A DNA stretch of 13,835 nucleotides from Alphaproteobacteria bacterium (lineage in GTDB: Bacteria; Pseudomonadota; Alphaproteobacteria; RF32; CAG-239), in NCBI GenBank assembly GCA_003542415.1, contig DPKR01000027.1, positions 1 through 13,835 on the forward strand. Reading direction: 5' to 3'. A program made the position numbers and the translations under genes. The notes under the pieces are model-generated. The model ran no database searches, was not told the DNA's origin, and worked only from the letters and a program-made list of their open reading frames with translations. This document shows positions 1 to 7,113 of the stretch, in pieces. Each line of letters opens with the position of its first letter. The stretch's first letter is position 1.

Positions 1-51
1 GTTTTGAAAATCAATATCTTCAAAATTTTCTAAGAAAGATTTGTCAGCCAT
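1..51 (-). CDS. 5' end of an unidentified protein (partial, 17 codons)
   Basis: Reading the minus strand from 51, an ATG opens a frame with no stop up to the window edge, giving MADKSFLENFEDIDFQN. A good ribosome binding site (AAGGAG, minus strand, about 60-66) sits roughly 8 bases before the ATG, and a near-consensus promoter lies further upstream (87-115). The combination supports a real gene start rather than a chance frame. The visible residues are acidic and polar with no signal peptide, so the protein probably starts in the cytoplasm. Seventeen residues are too few to assign a family, and I do not recognise it. It runs in the same direction as pepF, but the pepF terminator and its own promoter separate them, so it is probably a separate transcription unit. 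Confidence 0.6.
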   Translation of the reverse strand, partial: MADKSFLENFEDIDFQN

Positions 52-86
52 TGAGGGTCTCCTTGATAAAAATGGTTCATATCGAC

Positions 87-115
87 ATATTACTATAATT
101 TGTCTAAATTGTCAA
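87..115 (-). promoter_or_regulatory. Sigma-70-type promoter for the gene at 51
   Basis: On the minus strand a perfect -35 hexamer TTGACA (115-110) is followed, after 17 bases, by TAATAT (92-87), one mismatch from the -10 consensus. Transcription would start near position 80, leaving a leader of about 30 bases that carries AAGGAG before the ATG at 51. It is the closest to consensus of the promoters seen in the window. Confidence 0.7.
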
Positions 116-187
116 ATATTTTTTGTACATCTTCAGTTCAAATGAGAATAAGGGAAAATGTTTGAAAAACTGTTAAAATTTAAATGT

Positions 188-218
188 AAAAAAAAAGCGG
201 GACGAATCCCGCTTTTTT
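188..218 (-). terminator. Intrinsic terminator of pepF with a UUCG loop
   Basis: Positions 191-202 pair perfectly with 207-218 (12 bp, GC-rich core GCGGGA). Read on the minus strand the loop is TTCG, the very stable RNA tetraloop, and the stem is followed by an unbroken run of nine T (196-188). The pepF stop codon TAG (221-219) directly abuts the hairpin. The complementary A and T runs make it possibly active on the plus strand too, but no plus-strand gene ends here. Confidence 0.9.
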
Positions 219-2048
219 CTAAATCAGACCTTCGAGTTTGGCAAGGCGCTCAATTTCGTCAATATAACGTGTGATGAGCTTTAAGCCGTTGTGCCAAAAA
301 TCAGGCTTGTCAGCTTCAATACCGAAAGGCTTGAGCAAGCTCTTGAAGTCTTCAACGCCGGTCGACGAGAGCATGTCGATGTAAAGATCGGAAAAATCTT
401 CCAAAATTTCGAACTCGCCTTTTTCATCCCACTTTTCATATGCTTGGATCAGGTTATTGACAACCAATCCGGCAAATGCGTAGGAATAAACATAGTAAGG
501 CATGCCGAAAATGTGAGATATGCCCATCCACATATAGTCTGCATCTTCGCCGATGTCAAAACCGAAATAACGCGATGTTTCCTCGCGCCAGATTTGGTTC
601 AGGCGCTTAGTGGAAAGCTCGCCGTCTTTGCGCTCGCGGTGGGTTCGCTCTTCAAACTTGTAGAACGACACCTGGCGATGAATGGAATTGACCATATCAA
701 GCACGCGATCAATCAAGAGAGCCAGCTTTTCTTTGTTGGTTTCGGCACTTGCAAGCTGATTTTGGAAAATCAGGTTTTCAGCAAATTCAGAAGCAACTTC
801 TGCCAAAGCTGTCGGCGTGGAATCGTTTAAGATGCCGACATTTGCCGACAGAACATGGTGCACGGCATGTCCAAGCTCATGAGCAAAAGTCGAAACATCT
901 CTCTGAGAGCCGGTGAAGTTGAGCAGAATATAAGGGGTCTCGCCGCGGATGCAATAAGCGCCGCTGGTTTTGCCTTTCTGAGGCGGCACATCGATGGTGC
1001 CGCTGTTGATGATGCTCAAGCCGTAGGCCATGTATTCAAGGTCGAAATCAGCATATGCCTCCAAAACCTGTTTGACACATTCGGGCCAAGAAACCTTTTT
1101 GTTCGGCATTTCAATCGGGTTGAAACCACGGTCTTCATAGCGGATATGGTCCACTTTTTCGATTTTTGCAAGCAGTTTATAAAAACGTTGCGAAATCGTG
1201 CCGAAGGAATCAACCACAGCCGATGTCATGGCAAGCAGGTCTTCTTTTGAAATGTTGTTTTCATAAAGGCTGCTTTGAACAGCCTCTTGAAGACCATAAA
1301 GCGTGTCATCAATGTGCTTGTCTTCCAAAATGGTGTTGTAGCACATGGTGAAAATACGTGCCTTTTCTTTATAGACACGATTCATTTCGACCAAGGCTCT
1401 GTGGCGAACATCAGCATTTTTGGAGGAAGCTTTCTTGGCAATTTCGGCCTCGTTGTAGGTTTTGCCGTCCATCTTGAACTGCAAGTCGGCGCATGTTTCA
1501 TCATACAAACGTGACCATTGCGATGAAACAATGGATTTTTTGTTGATGATGAAAGAAGCGCCTTCACTCAAAGACCAATAGCTGTTGAAGATGCTCAAAA
1601 GCCACGGGAACCATTTGTGAAGTTTCGGATGGAACAAAAACTCCCATGTTTTGTTGATGTCTTTAGCCGGCAAGGCATTGAGCTCATAGTGGATGAACCC
1701 CAAGTTGTCAAAGTACTGAGAAATGCTCTCTTGTATCTTTGACTGGAAGATAGACGCTTCTTCATCGGTTTTGTGTGTGTCCGAATAAAGAAAAGCGAAG
1801 TAAGAGAGCTTACGCGAGGTTTCGATCATGGTTTCATACTTTCTCAAAAGAATTGAGAGTTCATACGGTTCCATTTCCGAGATCTCGCCGCGGTAGAGTG
1901 ACAGTTCCTTGGACAGACTCTCAAGAGATTTTTTATCAATCTCAATTTGAGGATCTGTAAGGCCTTTGTAGAAGGCAACAGAAAGATCCCATCGGACATC
2001 TTCTGCTTGAGGAAGGTTGTCCACCTTGATATTAATCTGCTGTTTCAT
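219..2048 (-). CDS. pepF: Oligoendopeptidase F, M3 zinc metallopeptidase
   Basis: This is a cytoplasmic zinc endopeptidase of family M3 (PepF/M3B group) that cleaves short peptides inside an enclosed cavity. The 609 residues match the usual family length of about 600. The zinc motif HELGH lies at 390-394 in the context TFAHELGHAVHH, with H390 and H394 as ligands and E391 as catalytic glutamate. The third ligand is probably E417 in EVAS, 23 residues further on, as in this family. The N-terminal ~200 residues are helical, as expected for the M3 oligopeptidase N-domain, and no signal peptide is visible. The start is the ATG at 2048, but the bases before it carry no clear Shine-Dalgarno sequence, so translation may be weak or start differently. 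The gene ends against its own terminator and appears to be monocistronic. Family assignment is firm; natural substrates cannot be read from sequence. Confidence 0.95.
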   Translation of the reverse strand: MKQQINIKVDNLPQAEDVRWDLSVAFYKGLTDPQIEIDKKSLESLSKELSLYRGEISEMEPYELSILLRKYETMIETSRKLSYFAFLYSDTHKTDEEASIFQSKIQESISQYFDNLGFIHYELNALPAKDINKTWEFLFHPKLHKWFPWLLSIFNSYWSLSEGASFIINKKSIVSSQWSRLYDETCADLQFKMDGKTYNEAEIAKKASSKNADVRHRALVEMNRVYKEKARIFTMCYNTILEDKHIDDTLYGLQEAVQSSLYENNISKEDLLAMTSAVVDSFGTISQRFYKLLAKIEKVDHIRYEDRGFNPIEMPNKKVSWPECVKQVLEAYADFDLEYMAYGLSIINSGTIDVPPQKGKTSGAYCIRGETPYILLNFTGSQRDVSTFAHELGHAVHHVLSANVGILNDSTPTALAEVASEFAENLIFQNQLASAETNKEKLALLIDRVLDMVNSIHRQVSFYKFEERTHRERKDGELSTKRLNQIWREETSRYFGFDIGEDADYMWMGISHIFGMPYYVYSYAFAGLVVNNLIQAYEKWDEKGEFEILEDFSDLYIDMLSSTGVEDFKSLLKPFGIEADKPDFWHNGLKLITRYIDEIERLAKLEGLI

Positions 2049-2085
2049 AATGATTAGTTATTAATGGTTTGACATATCAATAAAC

Positions 2086-2146
2086 ATACTAAAGAAAAAA
2101 AATCTTTTGTGAATGAAATGCTATAAAAATTTTGACAAAAAGTCAA
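2086..2146 (-). promoter_or_regulatory. Candidate pepF promoter region (two possibilities)
   Basis: The 128-base gap between mrp and pepF offers two minus-strand candidates. One is TTGACT (2146-2141), 17 bases, TAGCAT (2123-2118). The other is TTCACA (2113-2108), 16 bases, TAGTAT (2091-2086). Neither is close enough to consensus to choose on sequence alone. The first -35 lies in a small inverted repeat (TTGAC at 2132-2136, GTCAA at 2142-2146). Confidence 0.35.
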
Positions 2147-2160
2147 GAAAATATTCTTTA

Positions 2161-2193
2161 AAAAAATCAAAGCACTTTATTCAAGTGCTTTGA
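2161..2193 (-). terminator. Intrinsic terminator overlapping the end of mrp
   Basis: An 11-bp perfect stem (2167-2177 with 2183-2193) with a 5-base loop is followed on the minus strand by six T (2166-2161). The rising arm of the hairpin encodes the last residues of Mrp (KALE) and the TAA stop (2179-2177) falls in the loop and descending arm, so coding end and terminator share the same bases. Confidence 0.88.
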
Positions 2194-3166
2194 TAATTTT
2201 TTGAGCAATGTTTTCGTAAGCTTTCGTATGCTCGCTATCGGGAAGTGCGGCAACAATAGGAGTGCCGCTGTCGGCATTTTCACGGATGTTGATATCAAGC
2301 GGAATATCGCCTAAAAATTTTTCACCCAAGCGCTCGGCTGTTTGTTTTGCGCCGTTTTGTCCGAAAATATAGGCCTTTTTACCGCAATCAGGGCAAATAT
2401 AATAGGCCATATTTTGCACTAACCCCAAAATCTTGATGCCGATTCTTTCAAACATATTCACGCCTTTGACGGCATCAATCAAAGCGATGTCTTGCGGGGT
2501 GGAAACAATGACGATGCCTGCAAAATTGATGCGCTGAGAGAGGGTCAGCTGAATATCGCCGGTGCCGGGAGGCATATCGATAACCATGATATCAACATCG
2601 CCCCAGTTTGTTTCACAGAGCATTTGTTCAACCGCACCGCAAGCCTTTGAGGCGCGCCAAATAAGCGGGGTGTCGCGATCAATGAGCGAGCCGATGGACA
2701 TTGCTTTAATGCCATAATTTTCAAAGGGTTCAAATGTTTTGCCGTTGTAAGAAACGGGCGGGGTGTTTTCAAAGGAAAGCATGGTCGGAAGCGATGGCCC
2801 GTATATATCTGCATCAAAAATGGCAACTTTTTGCCCTAAATTAGCAAGGGCAAGCGCAAGATTGACCGCTGTTGTCGATTTGCCGACACCGCCTTTGCCG
2901 GATGCAACCCCGATGATGTGTTTGACGCCTCTTATTTGCCATTTTTCCATCTCGGGTGAAACAGGGGCAGCCTTTTTGCGCGTGAAAATAACCGTGACCT
3001 TTTCAACACCTTCTACACTCAAAAGTTCTTTTTTTAAATCGTCTGATTTAGAGATGTTTTCAGGAGTATCAATCAATGTAATAATCACACGGCCACCAAA
3101 ATTTTGAATGCTTTCAATATGTTCGGGTGCAAAATATTTTTGTGCAATTTGGGTAATATCTGCCAT
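2177..3166 (-). CDS. mrp: Mrp/ApbC family iron-sulfur cluster carrier ATPase
   Basis: Mrp (ApbC) is a cytoplasmic P-loop NTPase that holds and passes on Fe-S clusters. The 329 residues show the standard order: a short N-terminal MIP18/DUF59-type domain (about 1-65), a linker, then the ParA/MinD-like ATPase. The deviant Walker A motif GKGGVGKST is at 90-98, with the signature lysine K91 and P-loop lysine K96. A Walker B-type segment ([10 protein letters not shown]) is at 195-204. The cluster-binding pair C258 and C261 (CPDC) is intact, as in functional members. The ATG at 3166 follows AAGGA at a normal distance. It diverges from hflK; in many alphaproteobacteria mrp is next to hflKC, which supports the placement. 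Length is near that of other short-N-domain members. Assignment is firm. Confidence 0.95.
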   Translation of the reverse strand: MADITQIAQKYFAPEHIESIQNFGGRVIITLIDTPENISKSDDLKKELLSVEGVEKVTVIFTRKKAAPVSPEMEKWQIRGVKHIIGVASGKGGVGKSTTAVNLALALANLGQKVAIFDADIYGPSLPTMLSFENTPPVSYNGKTFEPFENYGIKAMSIGSLIDRDTPLIWRASKACGAVEQMLCETNWGDVDIMVIDMPPGTGDIQLTLSQRINFAGIVIVSTPQDIALIDAVKGVNMFERIGIKILGLVQNMAYYICPDCGKKAYIFGQNGAKQTAERLGEKFLGDIPLDINIRENADSGTPIVAALPDSEHTKAYENIAQKIIKALE

Positions 3167-3208
3167 TTTTGTTTTTCCTTCGGAGTGTGGATATCAAAAT
3201 CTCAAGCG

Positions 3209-3237
3209 TTGTTTTTAAGATATATTTATATTATTTT
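3209..3237 (+). promoter_or_regulatory. Candidate promoter for the hflK operon
   Basis: TTGTTT (3209-3214), 17 bases, TATTTT (3232-3237) is the best plus-strand match before hflK. It is only moderate, in very AT-rich DNA. It interlocks with the opposing mrp promoter (3225-3252), so the two could not be occupied at once if both are real. Confidence 0.3.
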
Positions 3238-3252
3238 ATTTTGCGTGGTCAA
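3225..3252 (-). promoter_or_regulatory. Sigma-70-type promoter for mrp
   Basis: On the minus strand TTGACC (3252-3247) is followed by a 16-base spacer and TATAAA (3230-3225), one mismatch from consensus in each hexamer. Transcription would start near 3218, giving a leader of about 50 bases. Confidence 0.55.
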
Positions 3253-3279
3253 CTTATTTTTTATTTTAAGGATAAAGAT

Positions 3280-4356
3280 ATGGCAAAAAAGAATAACCCG
3301 TGGGAAGAAGATTTGCCCCCCGAAAATTGGGACACAGATGGTGCGGCAGCTTCAAAAATGAAAATTGTTTCGCCTTTCAAAGTGGCAAAAATGAACAATG
3401 TTAAAAATGATTTCAAAATGCAAATCAAATTGATTTTAGGTGCGCTTTTGCTTTTATGGCTTGCCTCCGGCTTTTATCAGGTTCAGCCAAGCGAGCAAGG
3501 TGTTGTTTTAAGGTTTGGAAAATATGTTGACACAACCGATTCGGGTTTGCACTATCATTTGCCTTATCCGATTGAAACGGTTCGCAAAGTCAATGTGACC
3601 CAAGAGCGAAGCATCAATTTAGGTGTTACCGAAAACACCTCGCAAAGCAGGTATATGACAAACAATCATTCAAGCGTTGCCTTAAACTCATTTACGGAAA
3701 GCCATATGCTCACAGGTGACGAAAATATTGTGGACATCAATTTAACGGTTGTTTGGAAAATTAAAAATGCTAAGGACTATTTGTTTAATGTGAGAAGCCC
3801 TGATGTGACGGTGCGTGTGGCTGCTCAATCCGTTTTGCGCGAAATTGTCGGGCAATCCGAAATGCAACCGATTATCACGGGAGACCGCGGAAAGGTTGAA
3901 GATGAGACAAAAGCCGAGCTTCAAAAGCTGATGGATGACTTTGGTGCAGGCATTGTGATTGTGCGTGTGAAACTACAAAAAGCCGATCCGCCAAAGCAGG
4001 TTGTTGATGCTTTCAACGAGGTTCAACGCGCCAAAGCCGACCAAGAACGTTTCAAAAATGAGGCGGAAGCTTATCGAAATGAGGTTTTGCCGAAAGCAAA
4101 AGGTGAGGCGGTGAAACGTTTGCAAGAAGCAGAGGCTTATAAAGAAGCCGTGATAAACAAGGCAAAAGGTGATGCTGAGCGCTTTACATCAGTCTACAAC
4201 GCTTATAAGCAAGGAAAAACCGTAACGGCAACAAGGCTTTATTTGGAAACAATGGAAGATGTGCTTTCAAAATCTGACACAACAGTGATTGATCCATCAG
4301 CAAAGGGTTCGAATGTGTTGCCGATTTTGCCCTTAAAATCAGGAGAAAACAAATGA
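3280..4356 (+). CDS. hflK: HflK, membrane protease modulator subunit
   Basis: HflK forms with HflC a large SPFH/prohibitin-type assembly in the inner membrane that encloses and modulates the FtsH protease. I chose the ATG at 3280: it has AAGGAT about 7 bases upstream and yields MAKKNNPWEE, the NPW-type beginning typical of HflK. An in-frame ATG at 3169 would add 37 residues lacking family character and run across the promoter region. The resulting 358 residues contain a short polar N-terminus, one membrane helix (about 48-66), the prohibitin/SPFH domain (about 66-250) and an Ala/Glu/Lys-rich helical stretch (about 245-310) that should form coiled coil. The C-terminus is short. It overlaps hflC by four bases (ATGA), indicating coupled translation. 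Assignment is firm. Confidence 0.93.
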   Translation: MAKKNNPWEEDLPPENWDTDGAAASKMKIVSPFKVAKMNNVKNDFKMQIKLILGALLLLWLASGFYQVQPSEQGVVLRFGKYVDTTDSGLHYHLPYPIETVRKVNVTQERSINLGVTENTSQSRYMTNNHSSVALNSFTESHMLTGDENIVDINLTVVWKIKNAKDYLFNVRSPDVTVRVAAQSVLREIVGQSEMQPIITGDRGKVEDETKAELQKLMDDFGAGIVIVRVKLQKADPPKQVVDAFNEVQRAKADQERFKNEAEAYRNEVLPKAKGEAVKRLQEAEAYKEAVINKAKGDAERFTSVYNAYKQGKTVTATRLYLETMEDVLSKSDTTVIDPSAKGSNVLPILPLKSGENK

Positions 4357-5222
4357 TAAAAACAAATATCAGATATATTATATCAGCCCTTGTGGTTTTA
4401 GTTGTGATTTTAATTGCACAATCGGTTTATATCGTCAGCCAAGTTGAGCAAGCGATTGTGCTCCAATTCGGAGAGCCGATGAGGGTGATTAAGGAGCCGG
4501 GTTTGAAGTTCAAAACACCGTTCATTCAAAATGTGGTGTATTATGACACAAGATTGTTAAATCTTGATCCGCCGGCACAGGAAATCGTTTTAGGTGATAA
4601 AAAGCGTTTGGATGTTGACAGCTTTACACGCTATCAAATTGTTGACCCGCTAAGATTTTATCAAACGGTGCGCACGGAACTGCAGGCACAAAGCAAATTA
4701 GAAGAAATTGTAAACTCGTCGGTGCGTAATGTTTTGGGCCGCATTACCCTTCAGGAATTGCTTTCGGAAAAACGTTCGCAAATTATGGCAGATATTTCAA
4801 GCGCTGTGAAAAACGATGCAGAGCAAATAGGCGTTAAAGTTGCGGAGGTAAGGATCAGAAGAGCGGATCTTCCGATTGAAGTTTTGCAAGCCATTAATGA
4901 CCGGATGAAAGCAGAGCGAGAGAGAGATGCTAAAGAAGCACGTGCGCAAGGTCAGCAGGCTGCTCAACAAATTAGAGCAACGGCTGATAAGGAGAGCACG
5001 ATTATTGTGGCCGAGGCTGAAAAACAAGCTCAAATAATAAAAGGTGAGGGAGACAAAGAGGCAACAGCTATATGGAACAATGCTGCATCGGTGGATGCGG
5101 ATTTTTATGCCTTTTATCGTTCGCTGGAAGCTTATCGAAAATCAATGACCAGCGGGGACAATGCTTTAGTCTTATCGCCTGATTCGGAATTCTTCAGATA
5201 TTTTAAAACAAAATTAAAATAG
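4353..5222 (+). CDS. hflC: HflC, membrane protease modulator subunit
   Basis: HflC is the partner of HflK in the periplasm-facing inner-membrane complex around FtsH. The 289 residues have a short cytoplasmic N-terminus, one hydrophobic helix (about 8-29) and a prohibitin/SPFH domain. The characteristic early segment VEQAIVLQFGEP (31-42) is followed by the RLLNLDPP motif (67-74). A charged Ala/Gln/Lys/Glu-rich helix (about 185-240) then precedes the C-terminal cap. Length is slightly below that of the E. coli protein. Its ATG lies inside the last codons of hflK, with AGGAG just upstream, so the two subunits are probably made in fixed proportion. The Do-type protease follows after nine bases. 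Assignment is firm. Confidence 0.94.
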   Translation: MIKTNIRYIISALVVLVVILIAQSVYIVSQVEQAIVLQFGEPMRVIKEPGLKFKTPFIQNVVYYDTRLLNLDPPAQEIVLGDKKRLDVDSFTRYQIVDPLRFYQTVRTELQAQSKLEEIVNSSVRNVLGRITLQELLSEKRSQIMADISSAVKNDAEQIGVKVAEVRIRRADLPIEVLQAINDRMKAERERDAKEARAQGQQAAQQIRATADKESTIIVAEAEKQAQIIKGEGDKEATAIWNNAASVDADFYAFYRSLEAYRKSMTSGDNALVLSPDSEFFRYFKTKLK

Positions 5223-5231
5223 GGTTGTTTT

Positions 5232-6521
5232 ATGTTTGTTAAAATTGTTTTATTGTTTTTTTGCTCATTAATCAGTTTTGATGTTTGGGCTTTCGAAACG
5301 CTTGCGCCGATTGTTAAGAAAGTTATGCCCTCGGTGGTGAGTATTTCTGTTGAAACTCAAGAACAACAAGATGCGCCGGAAATTGAAAACAGCTTGGTCT
5401 TTTTTAGTGACGGACCTGTTTTTTTAGGCTCTGGTTTTGTCGTTGGCAAGGAAGGATATATTTTGACGAACAATCATGTCGTTGAAAAAGCAAAAAAAAT
5501 TACGGTGACAACATCTGCAGGGAAGGCTTATGATGCAGTTTTAAAAGGAACGGATGCTGTTTCAGATGTTGCGTTGTTAAAAATTGAACCTGAAGAAAAT
5601 ATGCAAGAGGTTGTCTTGGGCGATTCGGAGCAAATCGAAGCAGGAGATTTTGTTTTTGCAATCGGCAACCCGTTTGGGCTCGCAAACAGCGTAACATCAG
5701 GAATTGTATCTGCTGTTCAAAGAGATATCAAAGAAAGTCCGTTTGATGATTATATCCAAACCGATGCACCGATTAACCCGGGCAATTCGGGCGGACCGAT
5801 GTTTAATCAAAAAGGTGAAGTTGTCGGCCTGAACACAATTATTTTTTCAAAACAAGGCAATGCATTGGGGGTTGGGTTTGCAATTCCATCAAATCATCTG
5901 GAGCATATTTATCAATCATTAAAAGAAAAAGGAAAGGTCGTGCGCAGCACGATCGGTGTCAAACTTAAAGAAACAGATTATGAGGGCAAAACGGCGCTGA
6001 TTGTCACCGCAATTGAGAACGAGAGCTTAGCACTAAAAAATGATTTAACAACCGGTGATGTGATTATCAGCTGCGAGGGAGAGGCTATAAAATCAAAAAG
6101 GGCTTTTGAAACAGATATTTCTTGGAAAAACCCGAAAAGTGAAGTTGTTTTGTCTGTGGTTCGCAACGGAGAGATAAGTGAAAAACTTGTGGAATTGACA
6201 GCACAGGAAACAGAGCAAAAGGCAAAGAAAAAAGAGCCTTTCAAACCTGAAAACAATGAAGGAATTGATATAAAAGAACTTGGCTTAAACATTAAAGATA
6301 ACAAGATTTTATATGTTGAAAGTTTGAGTGAAGCCGCACAAAAAGGTGTGAAAGCCGGCGACAAAATTATTAAATTAAACGGTGCAGTTTTCACAAAAAC
6401 GGAAGACTTAAAGTTTTACATTAATGAAAGTTTGAGCGAGAACAAACCTTTGCATTTTGATTTGGAAGATAAAAACAGTGAAAGTTATTTTGTCGAACTG
6501 ATGCCGACAGCTGAGGAATAA
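5232..6521 (+). CDS. degP: Do-like periplasmic serine endoprotease (DegP/DegQ family)
   Basis: This HtrA-family protease and chaperone degrades misfolded envelope proteins in the periplasm. The 429 residues begin with a signal peptide (hydrophobic 3-15, likely cleavage after A20 in DVWA). The trypsin-like domain follows (about 21-235), with catalytic triad H82 (TNNHVV), D112 (SDVALLK) and S186 (NPGNSGGP). Two PDZ domains come next (about 240-325 and 345-425), joined by a Lys/Glu-rich linker (326-344). Two PDZ domains and a cleavable signal point to DegP/DegQ rather than the single-PDZ anchored DegS. At 429 residues it is nearer DegQ length than DegP, and I cannot separate the two by sequence alone. 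The start follows AGGG that overlaps the hflC stop. hflK-hflC-Do is a recurrent alphaproteobacterial operon. The family is firm; the exact symbol is less so. Confidence 0.93.
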   Translation: MFVKIVLLFFCSLISFDVWAFETLAPIVKKVMPSVVSISVETQEQQDAPEIENSLVFFSDGPVFLGSGFVVGKEGYILTNNHVVEKAKKITVTTSAGKAYDAVLKGTDAVSDVALLKIEPEENMQEVVLGDSEQIEAGDFVFAIGNPFGLANSVTSGIVSAVQRDIKESPFDDYIQTDAPINPGNSGGPMFNQKGEVVGLNTIIFSKQGNALGVGFAIPSNHLEHIYQSLKEKGKVVRSTIGVKLKETDYEGKTALIVTAIENESLALKNDLTTGDVIISCEGEAIKSKRAFETDISWKNPKSEVVLSVVRNGEISEKLVELTAQETEQKAKKKEPFKPENNEGIDIKELGLNIKDNKILYVESLSEAAQKGVKAGDKIIKLNGAVFTKTEDLKFYINESLSENKPLHFDLEDKNSESYFVELMPTAEE

Positions 6522-6523
6522 AA

Positions 6524-6982
6524 ATGAAACGAATAGATTTTTATCAATTGCAGAAAAATACACTGGAAGAGGCGTTGCCAAAATTGGTGCAAAAAGCTTA
6601 TGAGACCGGCAAAAAAATTAAAATCAAAGTTGGCAACGAATTGCGTGTTGATTTTATCAATTCGGCATTGTGGACATTTGATGAGGAAAGCTTTTTGCCT
6701 CACGGCACAAAAAAAGAAGGAAATGCCGAGTTGGAGCCGATCTATCTTTCGGCAGAAGATGAAAACTTGAATGATGCTTTGTTGTTGTTTTTAGTTGATG
6801 GGGCAGATATGGCTCTTGAAAAAGCTGAAAACTTTGAACGAATATTTTATGTTTTCAATGGAGCAAGCGAAGAAGAACTTTTGAAAGCAAGAGCAACATG
6901 GAAAATGTTTAAATCAGACGATATTGAACGCCACTATTGGCAACAAGATGACTTTGGAAAATGGAAGGAAAAGCAGATATAA
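6524..6982 (+). CDS. holC: DNA polymerase III chi subunit
   Basis: HolC (chi) links the clamp loader to single-strand binding protein at the replication fork. The 152 residues carry the family landmarks in order: FLPHG (57-61), a PIYL segment (72-75), ERIFYVFNG (105-113), ARATWKMFK (122-130) and YWQQDDFGKW (138-147). Length is normal for chi. The ATG lies two bases after the protease stop, and its ribosome binding site GAGGA lies inside the last codons of that gene, so it is almost certainly cotranscribed. The fit with envelope protease genes is positional, not functional; holC is often beside an aminopeptidase gene in other proteobacteria. No clear terminator follows. Chi is a small, poorly conserved protein, but the ordered motifs make the call solid. 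Confidence 0.88.
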   Translation: MKRIDFYQLQKNTLEEALPKLVQKAYETGKKIKIKVGNELRVDFINSALWTFDEESFLPHGTKKEGNAELEPIYLSAEDENLNDALLLFLVDGADMALEKAENFERIFYVFNGASEEELLKARATWKMFKSDDIERHYWQQDDFGKWKEKQI

Positions 6983-7045
6983 AAAAGCTTTAAGGTTAGA
7001 AATATTTTGTATTATTTTGTTAGTATGAATAAGGGATAAAAAGGC

Positions 7046-7074
7046 TTGCGGTTTGAAGCAAAAGCAGGTATAGT
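7046..7074 (+). promoter_or_regulatory. Sigma-70-type promoter for kdsD-lpt
   Basis: TTGCGG (7046-7051), exactly 17 bases, then TATAGT (7069-7074), one mismatch from the -10 consensus. Transcription would begin near 7081, about 33 bases before the kdsD start. It sits in the 131-base holC-kdsD gap, which has no visible terminator, so read-through from the upstream operon may add to it. Confidence 0.55.
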
Positions 7075-7113
7075 CAGCATACATTTGAACAAGAACTTTG
7101 GAGATTAATTAAA

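Noticed and set aside
291..830. Plus-strand open frame of 179 codons inside pepF
   Set aside because: It is antisense to a clear M3 peptidase with intact catalytic motif and shows no family character or ribosome binding site. Other long frames over pepF are the same kind of shadow.
2132..2160. Plus-strand TTGACA as a promoter
   Set aside because: The best -10-like hexamer is only 14 bases away and there is no plus-strand gene to serve before hflK, which has nearer candidates.
3169..3279. Longer hflK reading frame starting at 3169
   Set aside because: It crosses the divergent promoter region, the added 37 residues look non-coding, and the ATG at 3280 has a good ribosome binding site and gives the NPW-type HflK beginning.
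5978..6394. Minus-strand open frame of 138 codons within the Do protease gene
   Set aside because: It is the complement of the PDZ region, rich in Ser, Phe and Leu as expected from reverse reading, with no start context.
6983..7045. Terminator after holC
   Set aside because: Only a short AAAGCTTT palindrome is present, with no GC stem or T run, so none is called.
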